64,000 bases of DNA, from NCBI GenBank assembly GCA_030374765.1, contig JARGXX010000036.1:1-64000 (forward strand), read 5' to 3'. Within the stretch, counting starts at the first letter, position 1, and each line of letters starts with the position of its first letter. Source of the stretch: Agarophyton chilense. Taxonomy: Eukaryota > Rhodophyta > Florideophyceae > Gracilariales > Gracilariaceae. The notes below the pieces were generated by a model. The model searched no databases. It was not told the DNA's origin and saw only the letters and a program-made list of their open reading frames with translations. Made by a program: the position numbers and the translations under genes. This document shows, piece by piece, positions 54,108-63,452 of the stretch.

Positions 54108-54524
54108 ATGCGCTTCAAGAAATCCATTCGATGTTCGCTTCTCTTAGCAGCTCTGGCGCTACATGCACAATGCGTCGCGCCGACTCCATCAAAGTCAAAT
54201 TTACTTAACTTCCCGTTCTTGGCTGCGGTTTCTGTTTCGGGACATCCCAAAAAGGTGCAAATCCTCGAACCGAGAGCGACAATTTGTCCCGATACGTTCC
54301 CGGGAGGATTTTCCATTCTCTGTGAACCAGTCTTTTGGGCTCGTTTTGGCAAGTTCACAGTCAACTGGGAGTATATCCGGACCGAATATCAACTTCCGTT
54401 CTTCATTGCAGGAAATTATAACCAGCACATCATCCCTTGGGTAGACTACCCTAATCCCGCACACATTCGATGCACCATGGACGACGGAGTGGTTGCGGGT
54501 TCACTCGTGACTTTCACATGTTAG
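54108..54524 (+). CDS. Small secreted protein, function unknown
   Basis: 138 residues. The N-terminus MRFKKSIRCSLLLAALALHA, followed by QCVAPTPSK, is a textbook signal peptide with likely cleavage after CVA or nearby. The mature part has five cysteines, a GHPKKVQIL basic patch and aromatic-rich FFIAGNYNQHIIPW, ending GSLVTFTC. An extracellular or cell-wall location is inferred. Single exon, stop TAG. No family recognised. Confidence 0.6.
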   Translation: MRFKKSIRCSLLLAALALHAQCVAPTPSKSNLLNFPFLAAVSVSGHPKKVQILEPRATICPDTFPGGFSILCEPVFWARFGKFTVNWEYIRTEYQLPFFIAGNYNQHIIPWVDYPNPAHIRCTMDDGVVAGSLVTFTC

Positions 54525-54697
54525 AGAATAGCTTGAACGCATTTTACTTCAGTTTTGTCGATGATTAAAGCCTACTTTTCGTAAATACGGATGTGGATGT
54601 TCAACTCAGGAATTGATTTCGATAATGACGACAAAATTTCACGCAAGGAGTAAACAATCGCTAAGGCTGAGGTAAACTTTGGCTTTACGTAATATGG

Positions 54698-55570
54698 TTA
54701 AGTAGTCGACAAGGGATCAAGCGAGAGGCCAACAAAAGCCGCCAACGCAAGAATCGCCAGAAGTGCAGCGAGAGCTATCTTTTGGATGCGCGTGTCTTCA
54801 GCCGATTCGATTTCAACGAGAACTTGAGACAAGTCTGAGACATTATTGTTTTCATCGACATCAGAAACTCGGTAAACCCATGTCCCGGGCTGGACGCCTG
54901 ACACAAGAAAACTGTATTTTCCTCCGCCAGGTCCTTTTGAGCTCAGCTCTGCGGGTTTATCCCGGTAGTCAGAGAGCTTCTCCCACGAATTTGATTTGCC
55001 AGCCCTTCTATACACAACAAAGCCTCTGTTTCCTTCCTCAGAGCCAGTAGCCCATCTTAACTCCAACTCATCACCCAGCATCTTCCATGACAGTCCAGCG
55101 CCACTCAGCTCGCCACTTTGCGGGTCAGCAGCTAACTTCCCAGTGGCGTCCGTGCGCTTCTTTATAATGGAGGGATCGTATTCGGCAGACACGGCCATCC
55201 AAGGGGCGTAAGGGGTACCATCAGGCTTGAAGAGGTTCTTAGCCCCTCCGACTTTCCCGCTCTTGACAGGATTACTTTGCTTCTGCGCCTTCCGGGCTTG
55301 AGCGTACGCTTCCTCTTCAGAAAGGCCCATCCTTTTCATATCAGCGAAATACCCAGAGTAGGGTTCTTTCGGGATTTCAGGTTCCGCAGGAGCTGAAGAT
55401 GAGTCTGGATTTGGTTGTTTGGAAGTGTCTTCGGGCGCGGTGTTCATGATCAAATTGCGACGGCTTCGTGGCGTTCTGGGTCGCGACGAGAGAGGGAGTC
55501 GGCATCGTGAACCTTGAGAATGGGTGATTCGTGAAGACAGAAACGAGGAGGCTGGTACAAAGGCTGCCAT
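54698..55570 (-). CDS. Predicted plastid-targeted, tail-anchored FN3-like protein
   Basis: The first ATG is 55570, giving 290 residues. The N-terminus MAAFVPASSFLSSRITHSQ is Ser/Arg-rich with an early phenylalanine, as in red-algal plastid transit peptides. An acidic Pro-rich linker follows, then GYFADMKRMGLSEEEAYAQA, a conserved short helix. The central beta-rich region (SWKMLGDELELRWATGS, NRGFVVYRRAG, YSFLVSGVQPGTWVYRVSDV) resembles a fibronectin type III fold. One transmembrane helix (IALAALLAILALAAFVGLSL) sits at the C-terminus. It is probably anchored in thylakoid or envelope; no enzyme motif. Confidence 0.65.
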   Translation of the reverse strand: MAAFVPASSFLSSRITHSQGSRCRLPLSSRPRTPRSRRNLIMNTAPEDTSKQPNPDSSSAPAEPEIPKEPYSGYFADMKRMGLSEEEAYAQARKAQKQSNPVKSGKVGGAKNLFKPDGTPYAPWMAVSAEYDPSIIKKRTDATGKLAADPQSGELSGAGLSWKMLGDELELRWATGSEEGNRGFVVYRRAGKSNSWEKLSDYRDKPAELSSKGPGGGKYSFLVSGVQPGTWVYRVSDVDENNNVSDLSQVLVEIESAEDTRIQKIALAALLAILALAAFVGLSLDPLSTT

Positions 55571-56013
55571 GGCGACGTTTGTCACTGAAGAAATTTGTCT
55601 TATCGCCTTCACGGCTCTGGAGAACGGGGCATCTGCTGCTTAGGGCTATGATTGGAACGAGCCGTAGAGTTGTTTCAGCAGAGTTGCAGAATCTTCAAGA
55701 TTTTTCATGAGTGGTGCAGAGCATGCGAGAAACAAAGCTTTCCACGCTGGCAATGAGTGGTTCTGAGCTGGGCACGTTATTTGTATCTCTACATTGCCAA
55801 TTCTCGTTCCTGCCAAAATATAAAATGATGTATTACGCCTCCGTGTTACAAGCTTAGTATGCAGAACTAGCTCGCAAATCAGCGCATATCCATAGCGTAG
55901 TCAACACATGTTTTTCATGCGAGCTGCGAAGGTAGTGTTCACTTGAGTTCCTGTGAGGCGTTGCCGGACATGCCAATGAGGTTCTCGCTTACGTAGGATA
56001 CTATCTACAGGCG
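55571..56013. other. Divergent intergenic region
   Basis: Shared upstream region of the plastid protein (minus) and a possible small membrane protein (plus). I see no distinct promoter motif. Confidence 0.3.
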
Positions 56014-56217
56014 ATGTCTAACTTCAGCGTACTCGTTCAGCACAAGGCTTGGCTGCTCCCTCTCGCCATCGCTGCCATTCTTTATTCTACACCCGGGCTG
56101 GATGTCTATGTCATTGTGCTCGTGCTCATTGGCATGGGCTGTGGCTCATGCCAGAGCGCTGACAATATCAACGGGCGCTATAGCCCATCAAAGCTTGCAT
56201 TGGTGAATGCGGCGTGA
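56014..56217 (+). CDS. Possible small membrane protein
   Basis: 67 codons with two hydrophobic segments: AWLLPLAIAAILYSTPGLD and VYVIVLVLIGMGCGS, then a polar tail. The ATG is in a usable context. No homology recognised; it may be a chance ORF or a first exon. Confidence 0.35.
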   Translation: MSNFSVLVQHKAWLLPLAIAAILYSTPGLDVYVIVLVLIGMGCGSCQSADNINGRYSPSKLALVNAA

Positions 56218-56736
56218 TTTAGGCAAATCTCTCTAATTCAGTGGAGCACTATGCAAGTGCTCTACGATAGCTGCATTGACTATTTGTTACAACAGTACGA
56301 AGCGTTTCTTCGCGATCGCTGTACGCGGAAAGCGTTGGGATAATTCGCGCGACACTCTTCGAGTTCTAGAAGCTTACTCCCAACACTTCTTTATTTCCCG
56401 AGAGAAAAGCACGTGGCTTGAACTGAACCCTGATTTGGACACAAGTAATGTTTTACGGGTAGATAGCATTTGAATTGAAGGAAGATAAGAACAGGGGTGG
56501 ATAGCCCTCTAGTAAATGCTCGAACGCAGTTGTGCAAAACTGTGAAATGTGTCCAGTGTAGTTCGAATATCCATTTGAGCTGACTCACAAACCCAGGTTT
56601 GACTAGCTTTTGGGCATACTGACGGTCTGTCCGAAAGCAAGTTATGTTTCTCTGTTAGTCTGTGTGAGCAAGACAAACACTGGAAAACTTTCGTAGTCCA
56701 TCGTCGTCAAGGGAGGCTATCAGGCAAACAACGCCC
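56218..56736. other. Intergenic region
   Basis: Upstream flank of the metacaspase-like gene. Short ORFs only. Confidence 0.3.
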
Positions 56737-58140
56737 ATGACAGAGCTACCATTCATACCAGGCACTAATGCCTTACCACCGAGAACGCCACGACCACCTC
56801 CCAACCTACCACCACAACTACGTTTCGTTAACCGTGATTCCGAAAGCTATGTCTCACCTCTGTCGTCACCGTTGACCAGCGCGTCAACCCCTGCTCTACA
56901 ATCTGGGCATGAAAAGTCGAAAACTATGAGTCCATACTCATATTCACCAAAAGAACAATGGAATCCCAATTTACAGGTTCCGCTCAGTCCGTTGGCTAGA
57001 ACCATGAGAATCTACAATGCTGCGACGTCACCTAATTGTAGGCCAGCAAGAACTCCAAGAAGATCCAGAACATCACTAGAGACCCCCTTCGTGCAATTAG
57101 ATGCAGTTGCACCATTCCTGGTGTCGAGTCCTCAAGACAGCAGGACTTCAAACTCGTTTCAGGCTTCCTATGCTTCAAAGTCAACCTCTTCAGCACTCAA
57201 AGGAGCGGAAGCAAAGAGACGTGCTGTTCTGATAGGAATAACCTATGCGGGCACCAATGACGTTGAACTTTTGCCCAAGTCTGCAGAGCATCTTGCTCTA
57301 TTTCATAATTTCCTCATAAGAAAACTTGGCTTCGACAAACGCAACATATGGGTTCTGAGTGACAAACCACACAGCGCTGCAGGGGCTGTTCTCCTCGATT
57401 CCACTCACGCGAACATTGTAAACTCAATTACATGGCTTATTCTAAATGCCAAGCCAGGGGATAATCTTATCTTCGCCTTTTGCGGCCATGGAATCCAGAG
57501 ACGCAAAGATGGTACTAGGTCAGTTGAGCAATGCATCATTCCCTCAGATTATCCAACATCTCCTCCGATAACAGCGAAAATGATGTCTTCCCTCTTAATC
57601 GGGAACTTGAATATGGGTGTCCACCTAACCATCATACTTGACTGTCGCTTCTCAAACAAGATGCTCGGTCTGCCATACATTCACTACGTACGACGTGGAA
57701 AAAAGAACCGATTCTTCGTGGATGGGACACCAGAAGTTGATGAGAAAGACCCGCTTCTTCGAACATCTCCTATGAATGGGATTACGGGATCCTCTCGCCA
57801 TCACAAGGAATACTTAGAAATGAAGAAACAAATTGCAGAAGAACAACGAGATGCTCTAGCAGAGAAACTCTTTGACAAGGGTGATGTGGTATGCTTGTGT
57901 ACAGGTTCTGAGCCAAAGAAGAAGTTCATCTCTTTTTCGTCTTCTCCCCGCGATAAAACCAGTTTGAGCTCAGCATTCGTGTCTGTAATGAGCTATGATT
58001 ATTCTCGGAAAATTGACATATCTTTCCAGAAGGCGCTGGTCGACATATCAAATCTAGTTGGAAAAGGCCCCGACGCATTTTTACCTCAGCTCTTGTCTTC
58101 ATACAAATTGAAAATCGGAGATCAAATGTTCAAAGGCTAA
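56737..58140 (+). CDS. Metacaspase-like protein lacking the catalytic cysteine
   Basis: 467 residues. The first 155 are Pro/Ser/Thr-rich, as in type I metacaspase prodomains. The caspase-like fold starts at KRRAVLIGITYAG, continues LLPKSAEHLALFHNFL, and keeps the catalytic histidine (FAFCGHGIQ, His251). At the cysteine site, where metacaspases have D-S/C-C-H-S-G, this protein has LDCRFSNKML: the nucleophile position is Arg304 (CGC at 57646-57648), one base from TGC. The YDxC block is SVEQCIIPSD. The frame is fully open, so it looks maintained as a non-protease homologue rather than decayed. A related gene with intact residues lies 4 kb away on the other strand. Confidence 0.8.
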   Translation: MTELPFIPGTNALPPRTPRPPPNLPPQLRFVNRDSESYVSPLSSPLTSASTPALQSGHEKSKTMSPYSYSPKEQWNPNLQVPLSPLARTMRIYNAATSPNCRPARTPRRSRTSLETPFVQLDAVAPFLVSSPQDSRTSNSFQASYASKSTSSALKGAEAKRRAVLIGITYAGTNDVELLPKSAEHLALFHNFLIRKLGFDKRNIWVLSDKPHSAAGAVLLDSTHANIVNSITWLILNAKPGDNLIFAFCGHGIQRRKDGTRSVEQCIIPSDYPTSPPITAKMMSSLLIGNLNMGVHLTIILDCRFSNKMLGLPYIHYVRRGKKNRFFVDGTPEVDEKDPLLRTSPMNGITGSSRHHKEYLEMKKQIAEEQRDALAEKLFDKGDVVCLCTGSEPKKKFISFSSSPRDKTSLSSAFVSVMSYDYSRKIDISFQKALVDISNLVGKGPDAFLPQLLSSYKLKIGDQMFKG

Positions 58141-58415
58141 GATCATTCCATGGGTTTCTTGTTCTATCCAGTACTCATAAAAAAGCAATAGACTGATAGA
58201 CATCCATGTTCCTCAGGATGAACTTGGAATAACCAGGATACTTCTCCTCAACCGTTAATGTCATTTTGAGGCCCGCGAATCAGGATAGCCGGCCTCGTCG
58301 TTAGCATGTTCATAGATCTAGAGCGTCCGTTGGTTAGTAGAACAGTATATAATACGCTTTGCGTTGATTATTGTTTCTCGACTTTTGCAGTGAAATTGGC
58401 CATGTTTACTTGTAA
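58141..58415. other. Convergent intergenic region
   Basis: Between the 3' ends of the metacaspase-like gene (plus) and prolyl oligopeptidase (minus). No feature seen. Confidence 0.35.
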
Positions 58416-60725
58416 CTACTTCAGATCTATTTGAATATCTAGTGAAAGAGCCGCAAAAAGCAGAGTATCACAAAGCTCTTGAATAACCTTTGCTGTGGGC
58501 TTTCCAGCTCCATGCCCAGCTTTAACGTCGACTCGTATGAGAAGCGGCCTTCCCTCTTGAAGCTTACTCTTGCCTGCTTTGTGTTGCAACATCGCACCGA
58601 ATTTAAGTGTATGCAGCGGGACTACCCTATCATCATGGTCACCAGTAGTGAGAAGAATTGCAGGATAGGGGGTTCCTCTCTCATCCGGGGAAAACACGTT
58701 GTGCAGAGGTGAATATTTTCTCTGGAACTCGAAATGGTGGGGATTATCGGGGTCCCCAAAATCGCTGACCCATGCTGATCCAATTGTGAACTTGTGGAAA
58801 CGAAAAATGTCATGAACGCCTACTTGCGCGACGGCGGCACCGTAAAGTTCAGGTGCCTGATTAACGCAAGCTCCAACGAGCAGGCCTCCATTGCTGCCTC
58901 CCATTATCATTAGTTGTTTGGGCACGGTGATTTCTATTTCATTGCACAGATACTTCGCCGCCCATTGAAAATCGTCGAAAACATTTTGCTTTCTATCCAG
59001 GATTCCTTGTTCATGCCATTCAGAACCGTACTCATCTCCTCCACGCAGGTTTGCGATGGCGACAACACCGCCAAGACATTCAAGCCATGCAGCCCATCTT
59101 GCCGAATATGCTGGTGTCAGGGATATCATGAAGCCTCCGTAGCCATACAGCAGACAAGGGTTTACAGTAGATGAATCATCTTCAAACGAACTGTGAGTTC
59201 CAATAATAAACATTGGTACTTTGGTTCCGTCTTTGGATTTGTAGAATACCTGCTTCGTAGTGTATTTACGGGGATCAAATCCTGGTGGATCCATCTTTCG
59301 AAACACACGCGTTCCGTCCTTAACGGGAATAGTAAGGTCAACATAATAAACAATACCAGCGTAGAGAAAGCTTGTAAACATGTAAGTCATAAAGTCCTGA
59401 TCGCGGCGGCCGGATATCGAAACGGAACCAATATCCGGCAAGGGAATGTCAAACATCTGCTCCCCAGTACTTAAGCTATGGACAGAAAGCTTATCATGTG
59501 CGTCTTCCATGTACTTCAGCAGAAGATGATCATAATTCACGACAATTGCCTGCGAAAGGACCTTATCCGAGTGTTCGGGAATTACTTCGACACAATCCTC
59601 GAAAACTTTATCAAGCTTTACCCTGATAATTCGGTTCTTTGGTGCATTCCAATTGGTGTTGAAGTAAAAGACGTCTGCATCGTTTGCTATGTACAAAAAC
59701 TGTGCATTGTACGATTCATCTATGATCTTTCTCATCCCAGCTGTCTCATTTCCAAAATAAATCGTCAAGTTGACAACCCATACTTGGTTTTTGGGAGAGC
59801 AATCATCATGGGATGTTACGACAAGGTATTCTCCATCAAAAGTAGTCTGTACGCCATATAGACGTTGAGGTTGTTTTTCATCCGAGAAAACGAGCCGATC
59901 TTGATCTTGCGAAGTTCCAACAGAGTGATAATACAGTGATTGAAAACGGGACTGGTCGGTTTCAGCTCCCCGCTTTTCTTTATCATTAACACCTTCTAAA
60001 GATTCTGGTGGAGGATATCGAGCATAATAGAATCCTTGTCCGTCATGAGTCCAGGCAATACTGGTAAACTTTGCCCACTCAAGGGATTCTGCCAAATGAC
60101 CCAAAGTCTGACAATCCATAATGTGAATCTCCTCCCAGTCACTCCCTCCTCGTTTCAATCCATATGCAAGATACTGACCATCTTTTGACCACGACATAGA
60201 ACCAAGGCTTACTGTACCATCATCAGACATCGTATTGGGGTCTAGAAATACCCTTGGTTCTGAATCTATGTTTTCAGCCTGCATGATCACTGATTGATTA
60301 GCAAGTCCTGCTCGGTGGTGATAATAAAAGTATGAACCTCTCTTCCATGGGCATGAAAACCTGTCATAGTTCATTAGTCCCTCAATTCGAGATTGAATCC
60401 CTGACCGGGCTATTTCCGCTGCACTAAGGAACGATGAGGTGACCCTGTTTTGAGCCTGTACCCACGCTGCTGTCTCACTGCTGTCTGGATTTTCAAGCCA
60501 ACGATACGGATCTGAGACTTTGTGGCCATGAAGATTGTCCACGACGGATTCATCCCTTCGAGTCGCAGGATATGACATTGACGCCATATGAAAGCGTTTT
60601 TGGAAGCACGAAAGCAAGAAAGGTTTTGTCGGGACCCTTCCCTGAACTACAGAAACGGTAGGAATGATTGAGACTAACTCGAAAAATCCCTTGCATCTGC
60701 GGATGATCGTCGTGGGGAGATTCAT
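58416..60725 (-). CDS. Prolyl oligopeptidase (serine protease family S9A)
   Basis: The first ATG is 60725, giving 769 residues; ATGs at 60587 and 60578 would give the usual length of about 715, so the first 50 residues (KGFFELVSIIPTVSVVQ and after) may be a targeting extension. The N-terminal signature DPYRWLENPDS and the seven-bladed propeller region (to about residue 480) are followed by the alpha/beta hydrolase domain. Ser611 lies in GGSNGGLL, the aspartate in DHDDRVVP, and His738 in VKAGHGAGK; their spacing matches characterised family members. The enzyme cuts after proline in short peptides, usually in the cytosol. Single exon, fully open. Confidence 0.93.
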   Translation of the reverse strand: MNLPTTIIRRCKGFFELVSIIPTVSVVQGRVPTKPFLLSCFQKRFHMASMSYPATRRDESVVDNLHGHKVSDPYRWLENPDSSETAAWVQAQNRVTSSFLSAAEIARSGIQSRIEGLMNYDRFSCPWKRGSYFYYHHRAGLANQSVIMQAENIDSEPRVFLDPNTMSDDGTVSLGSMSWSKDGQYLAYGLKRGGSDWEEIHIMDCQTLGHLAESLEWAKFTSIAWTHDGQGFYYARYPPPESLEGVNDKEKRGAETDQSRFQSLYYHSVGTSQDQDRLVFSDEKQPQRLYGVQTTFDGEYLVVTSHDDCSPKNQVWVVNLTIYFGNETAGMRKIIDESYNAQFLYIANDADVFYFNTNWNAPKNRIIRVKLDKVFEDCVEVIPEHSDKVLSQAIVVNYDHLLLKYMEDAHDKLSVHSLSTGEQMFDIPLPDIGSVSISGRRDQDFMTYMFTSFLYAGIVYYVDLTIPVKDGTRVFRKMDPPGFDPRKYTTKQVFYKSKDGTKVPMFIIGTHSSFEDDSSTVNPCLLYGYGGFMISLTPAYSARWAAWLECLGGVVAIANLRGGDEYGSEWHEQGILDRKQNVFDDFQWAAKYLCNEIEITVPKQLMIMGGSNGGLLVGACVNQAPELYGAAVAQVGVHDIFRFHKFTIGSAWVSDFGDPDNPHHFEFQRKYSPLHNVFSPDERGTPYPAILLTTGDHDDRVVPLHTLKFGAMLQHKAGKSKLQEGRPLLIRVDVKAGHGAGKPTAKVIQELCDTLLFAALSLDIQIDLK

Positions 60726-61224
60726 CAGAGCCTCCGATTCTGCATTTGGCACAGAGTTTTCCTTTGCAGCTGTTTCCGCGGGAATATTTCGAAAATATCA
60801 AGATTCCTGAGTGCGCCCCGTTCTAGACAGATGTACGAGGGGTCTCTAGCTACATACATGCATAGTTGATGAGAAGTTGATGAGCGACTGATGAGCGGTA
60901 GATGAGCGGTTGATGAGAGCTGTTCTTGAAACTCTCAAGTAATGCGCCTACTGAATTGAGATTTGTATGCCAGCGCAGGTCTACCCACCACTCTTTTCGC
61001 CTTGCCGTAGTTCGAAGCGTTCTCACGTCATTTTTCTGCTACAGCTAGTCAAAGAAAGACAATATCTCTATTCTATACATAAGGAGAAAATTGAAACGCC
61101 TTTTCAGGACCAACCACCTGCTTCCTCTGTATCGCAATGCATCTCAGCCGCACTTGACGCCAGCAAGTGACAAAGTCTCCTTTTTCTTGCACTGCTCTGC
61201 TTAGAGAAGAGATATAGTTGAAAA
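60726..61224. other. Divergent promoter region of prolyl oligopeptidase and Snu23
   Basis: Contains an 11-bp tandem repeat at 60866-60917. A short ORF (60967-61170) has no feature. No TATA box is evident. Confidence 0.35.
60866..60917. repeat. Five-copy 11-bp tandem repeat, core GATGAG
   Basis: Units start at 60866, 60877, 60888, 60899 and 60910, consensus YTGATGAGCGG. Register is exact across all five. It lies between two divergent genes. Confidence 0.85.
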
Positions 61225-61731
61225 ATGGATCCCAAGTCACACGATGTATCGCGCAGAAGTTGGGACGTTGCCGCCTTTGAAAAACGGGCTCAAGAACGGC
61301 AGCGTTCAGAAAAAGAAGCAGAAGACGAGAAGCTACGTGCGCGAAAAGCTGCGCGAAACCTAGCTCACGTTGAAGATGACCCATTTGCCCCCACTCGCTC
61401 GTGGCTGACAAAACGGGAACATGATATTGATTTGGAATCCAAAGTGGGAACCGTTGAAGTCGTCGCCTCAGTCCAGAAAAGTGGCTTCTATTGCAAACTT
61501 TGTGACACGGCCATGAAAGATTCCAATCGCTACCTGCAGCATGTGAACAGCCGCTTTCATCAAAAAGCACTTGGGATGTCTATGAGGGTGCGAAGATCCA
61601 CAGTGGAAGACATCAAGAAAGCCTTTGATGAAGAGGTTCGGAAACGGGATGCCGAAAGGAAGCAAAATAGAGAAGGTCCTTTGACATTGAAGGAACGCAT
61701 TAAGACACGTAAACTGGAAAAAAAAGAATAG
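61225..61731 (+). CDS. SNU23: Snu23/ZMAT2-like U4/U6.U5 tri-snRNP zinc-finger protein
   Basis: 168 residues. The RRSWDVAAFEKRAQER start, the DIDLESKVGTVEVV strand, a U1-type C2H2 finger (C90, C93, H106, H112 in FYCKLCDTAMKDSNRYLQHV), and then GMSMRVRRSTVEDIKKAFDE are collinear with Snu23 of yeast and ZMAT2 of animals. These join the pre-activation spliceosome and touch the U6/5' splice-site region. The basic, Lys/Glu-rich C-terminus fits. It is slightly shorter than the animal form. Single exon. Confidence 0.92.
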   Translation: MDPKSHDVSRRSWDVAAFEKRAQERQRSEKEAEDEKLRARKAARNLAHVEDDPFAPTRSWLTKREHDIDLESKVGTVEVVASVQKSGFYCKLCDTAMKDSNRYLQHVNSRFHQKALGMSMRVRRSTVEDIKKAFDEEVRKRDAERKQNREGPLTLKERIKTRKLEKKE

Positions 61732-62133
61732 CGCCAGAGACAGTTTGCTCTGGTTGCTTAATCATACGCGTAAGCGCAAGCACCACGCTTTCCTCTCTGA
61801 ATCAGTGCCTTACTCCAAGCCAATGAAGCCCAAGTTTTCCTATCGTTGAACTCGGCTACGCTTCTCTATTGAGGTGAAATTCTCCGCCCGAGACCGGTTT
61901 TAGCAAGGTTTCTGCTCAGATCGCTGCGTTTTCATTACTTTATAGTCCTCCTGCAAATAAAAAATCAGAGAGCCAAAAGTGACGCTATGTTTTGGCTTTT
62001 GAATGATGAGAATATGTAAAAGTATCATCCCAAAGGATGGTTTCTTTTACATATTGTCATTGATCAAAAGAGATATCCAACTTCCGAAAAGGGTCAGGGA
62101 CACAATAACGCAAAGGGCCCTGAGCTTCATTAT
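61732..62133. other. Convergent intergenic region with strong hairpin
   Basis: Lies between the 3' ends of Snu23 (plus) and the metacaspase gene (minus); it holds the inverted repeat at 62011-62055 and nothing else recognised. Confidence 0.4.
62011..62055. terminator. 12-bp perfect hairpin with nested 5-bp stem
   Basis: AATATGTAAAAG (62011-62022) is exactly inverted as CTTTTACATATT (62044-62055). Inside, CATCC (62026-62030) pairs with GGATG (62035-62039). It lies between convergent genes, so a 3'-end or termination role is possible; a small MITE is the alternative. Confidence 0.45.
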
Positions 62134-63452
62134 TCACATCGAGAACCTTGTTGTCCAAAGATTAAACTCATGACTGGAAGATAATTGCGGTTCCTGTTCT
62201 TCTAAGTAACTTGGTACGAATTGAGTACATCGCTCTTTGACAAGCACCTTGATTCGATGAAGCAACCCGCCATAGCTCCAATTCTCTACACCATCGTAGT
62301 TCGGATCGCGTGACCGGCACATTTCGTAAACTGCATCCACAAAGCTTCTAGTCATGATGCCGTTGCTTTGGTGGGTTTGTTTCCCGCCGTTCTCTACATT
62401 CACGGGAACCAACATATCGGCAGATAGTTGATGGTCTGCAGATCCACTGAACAAGACGCAACCTCCTGCGGCCTTGTGTTGGTACTTCAGGTGGCGAGGA
62501 GGTAACCGTTCCCCATTCCGAAATCTTGCAGAACCGTTTTTGTCGTACACGACAGGAAGGTCGCATATGGTTCCGCTTTTGCAGGCGTCAACAATCGCAG
62601 TTACCTTGGCGCCTTCTGGCACAGCCTTTACGAGACGATTGTAAATAACATCATCCAGTATCGGTCCGACACTTCGAATTCTTAACCTTCCCTTATGATC
62701 GTACAGGGGAGTTGGCACGAAATCGATGGGCATGATGCACTTGAGGCAAGAAGGGAGCGGTACAGGTCAGAACAAGTCGAAGTTTTAATACAAGATGTTT
62801 GGCTACATACCTGATCATAGCCAGTCTCAATCTCATCCCCAGATTTATCTTGCACCATCTCGCCATGACCAGCATAGAAAAACACAGCGCTATCACCAGC
62901 AACGATTCCCTCTGTTAACCAGCCGAGCTCGTGGATAATAGCCGCGCTGGTGGGCTGGCTAACTGAATACATGCCCGCAGGTAAGGGTTCATCACACAAA
63001 ATATGAATTTCAGACTGTGGAAAGCCGAACAAGGGCCCGGAAAGCAAGTCGAACATGGCTAGCACATCATTTCGGGCGCCAGGGACCGGAGTGAGGTGCT
63101 TGTGATTTTTGTAACAGATTCCAACAAGCAATGCTTTCCGTCGACGCAGCTTGGCATCATAGGAGGTAGTGGCACGCGCCACGAAATCTCGGGCGGCTGG
63201 GGATATGGACTCACCGCTGAAGCGGGGGCGCGGGATGCATACCGGAGCTGAGGCTGTCCGGTATGGGGTGTTCGCTGGAGAGGTGGAGGGTGTCGGAGAG
63301 GCCGAGTGCGATTTGTTTGATGGGGAGAGGTTTCTGTTGAAGTGGGGGGAGGCGGGGGGAGGGGCTTGAGGATGAAGAGTACCGAAATTAGAGTCGGAGG
63401 ACCTTAAGTGTCGAAGGAGCTCTTTTTGTGCCGGGGAACGCTTCTTACTCAT
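62134..63452 (-). CDS. Type I metacaspase, two exons, catalytic dyad intact
   Basis: Exons are 63452-62811 and 62739-62134 (415 residues), joined across the intron at 62810-62740 as GYDQ-CIMPIDF, the expected YDxCIxPxD block. A Pro/Ser/Thr-rich prodomain (1-95) is followed by RRRKALLVGICYKN, the histidine in FFYAGHGEM (His196) and the cysteine in VDACKSGT (Cys267; the usual following His is Lys). Metacaspases cut after Arg or Lys, mostly calcium-dependently, and act in cell death and protein quality control. Both catalytic residues and the frame are intact. The neighbouring metacaspase-like gene at 56737-58140 has lost its cysteine. Confidence 0.9.
62740..62810 (-). other. 71-nt spliceosomal intron in the metacaspase gene
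   Basis: Minus strand: CAG|GTATGT at the 5' end, TTCTGAC branch-like sequence, pyrimidine-rich CCGCTCCCTTCTTGCC, CAAG| at the 3' end. Reading through without splicing gives an early stop, whereas splicing restores the conserved block. It provides the local reference for branch-site sequence. Confidence 0.92.
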
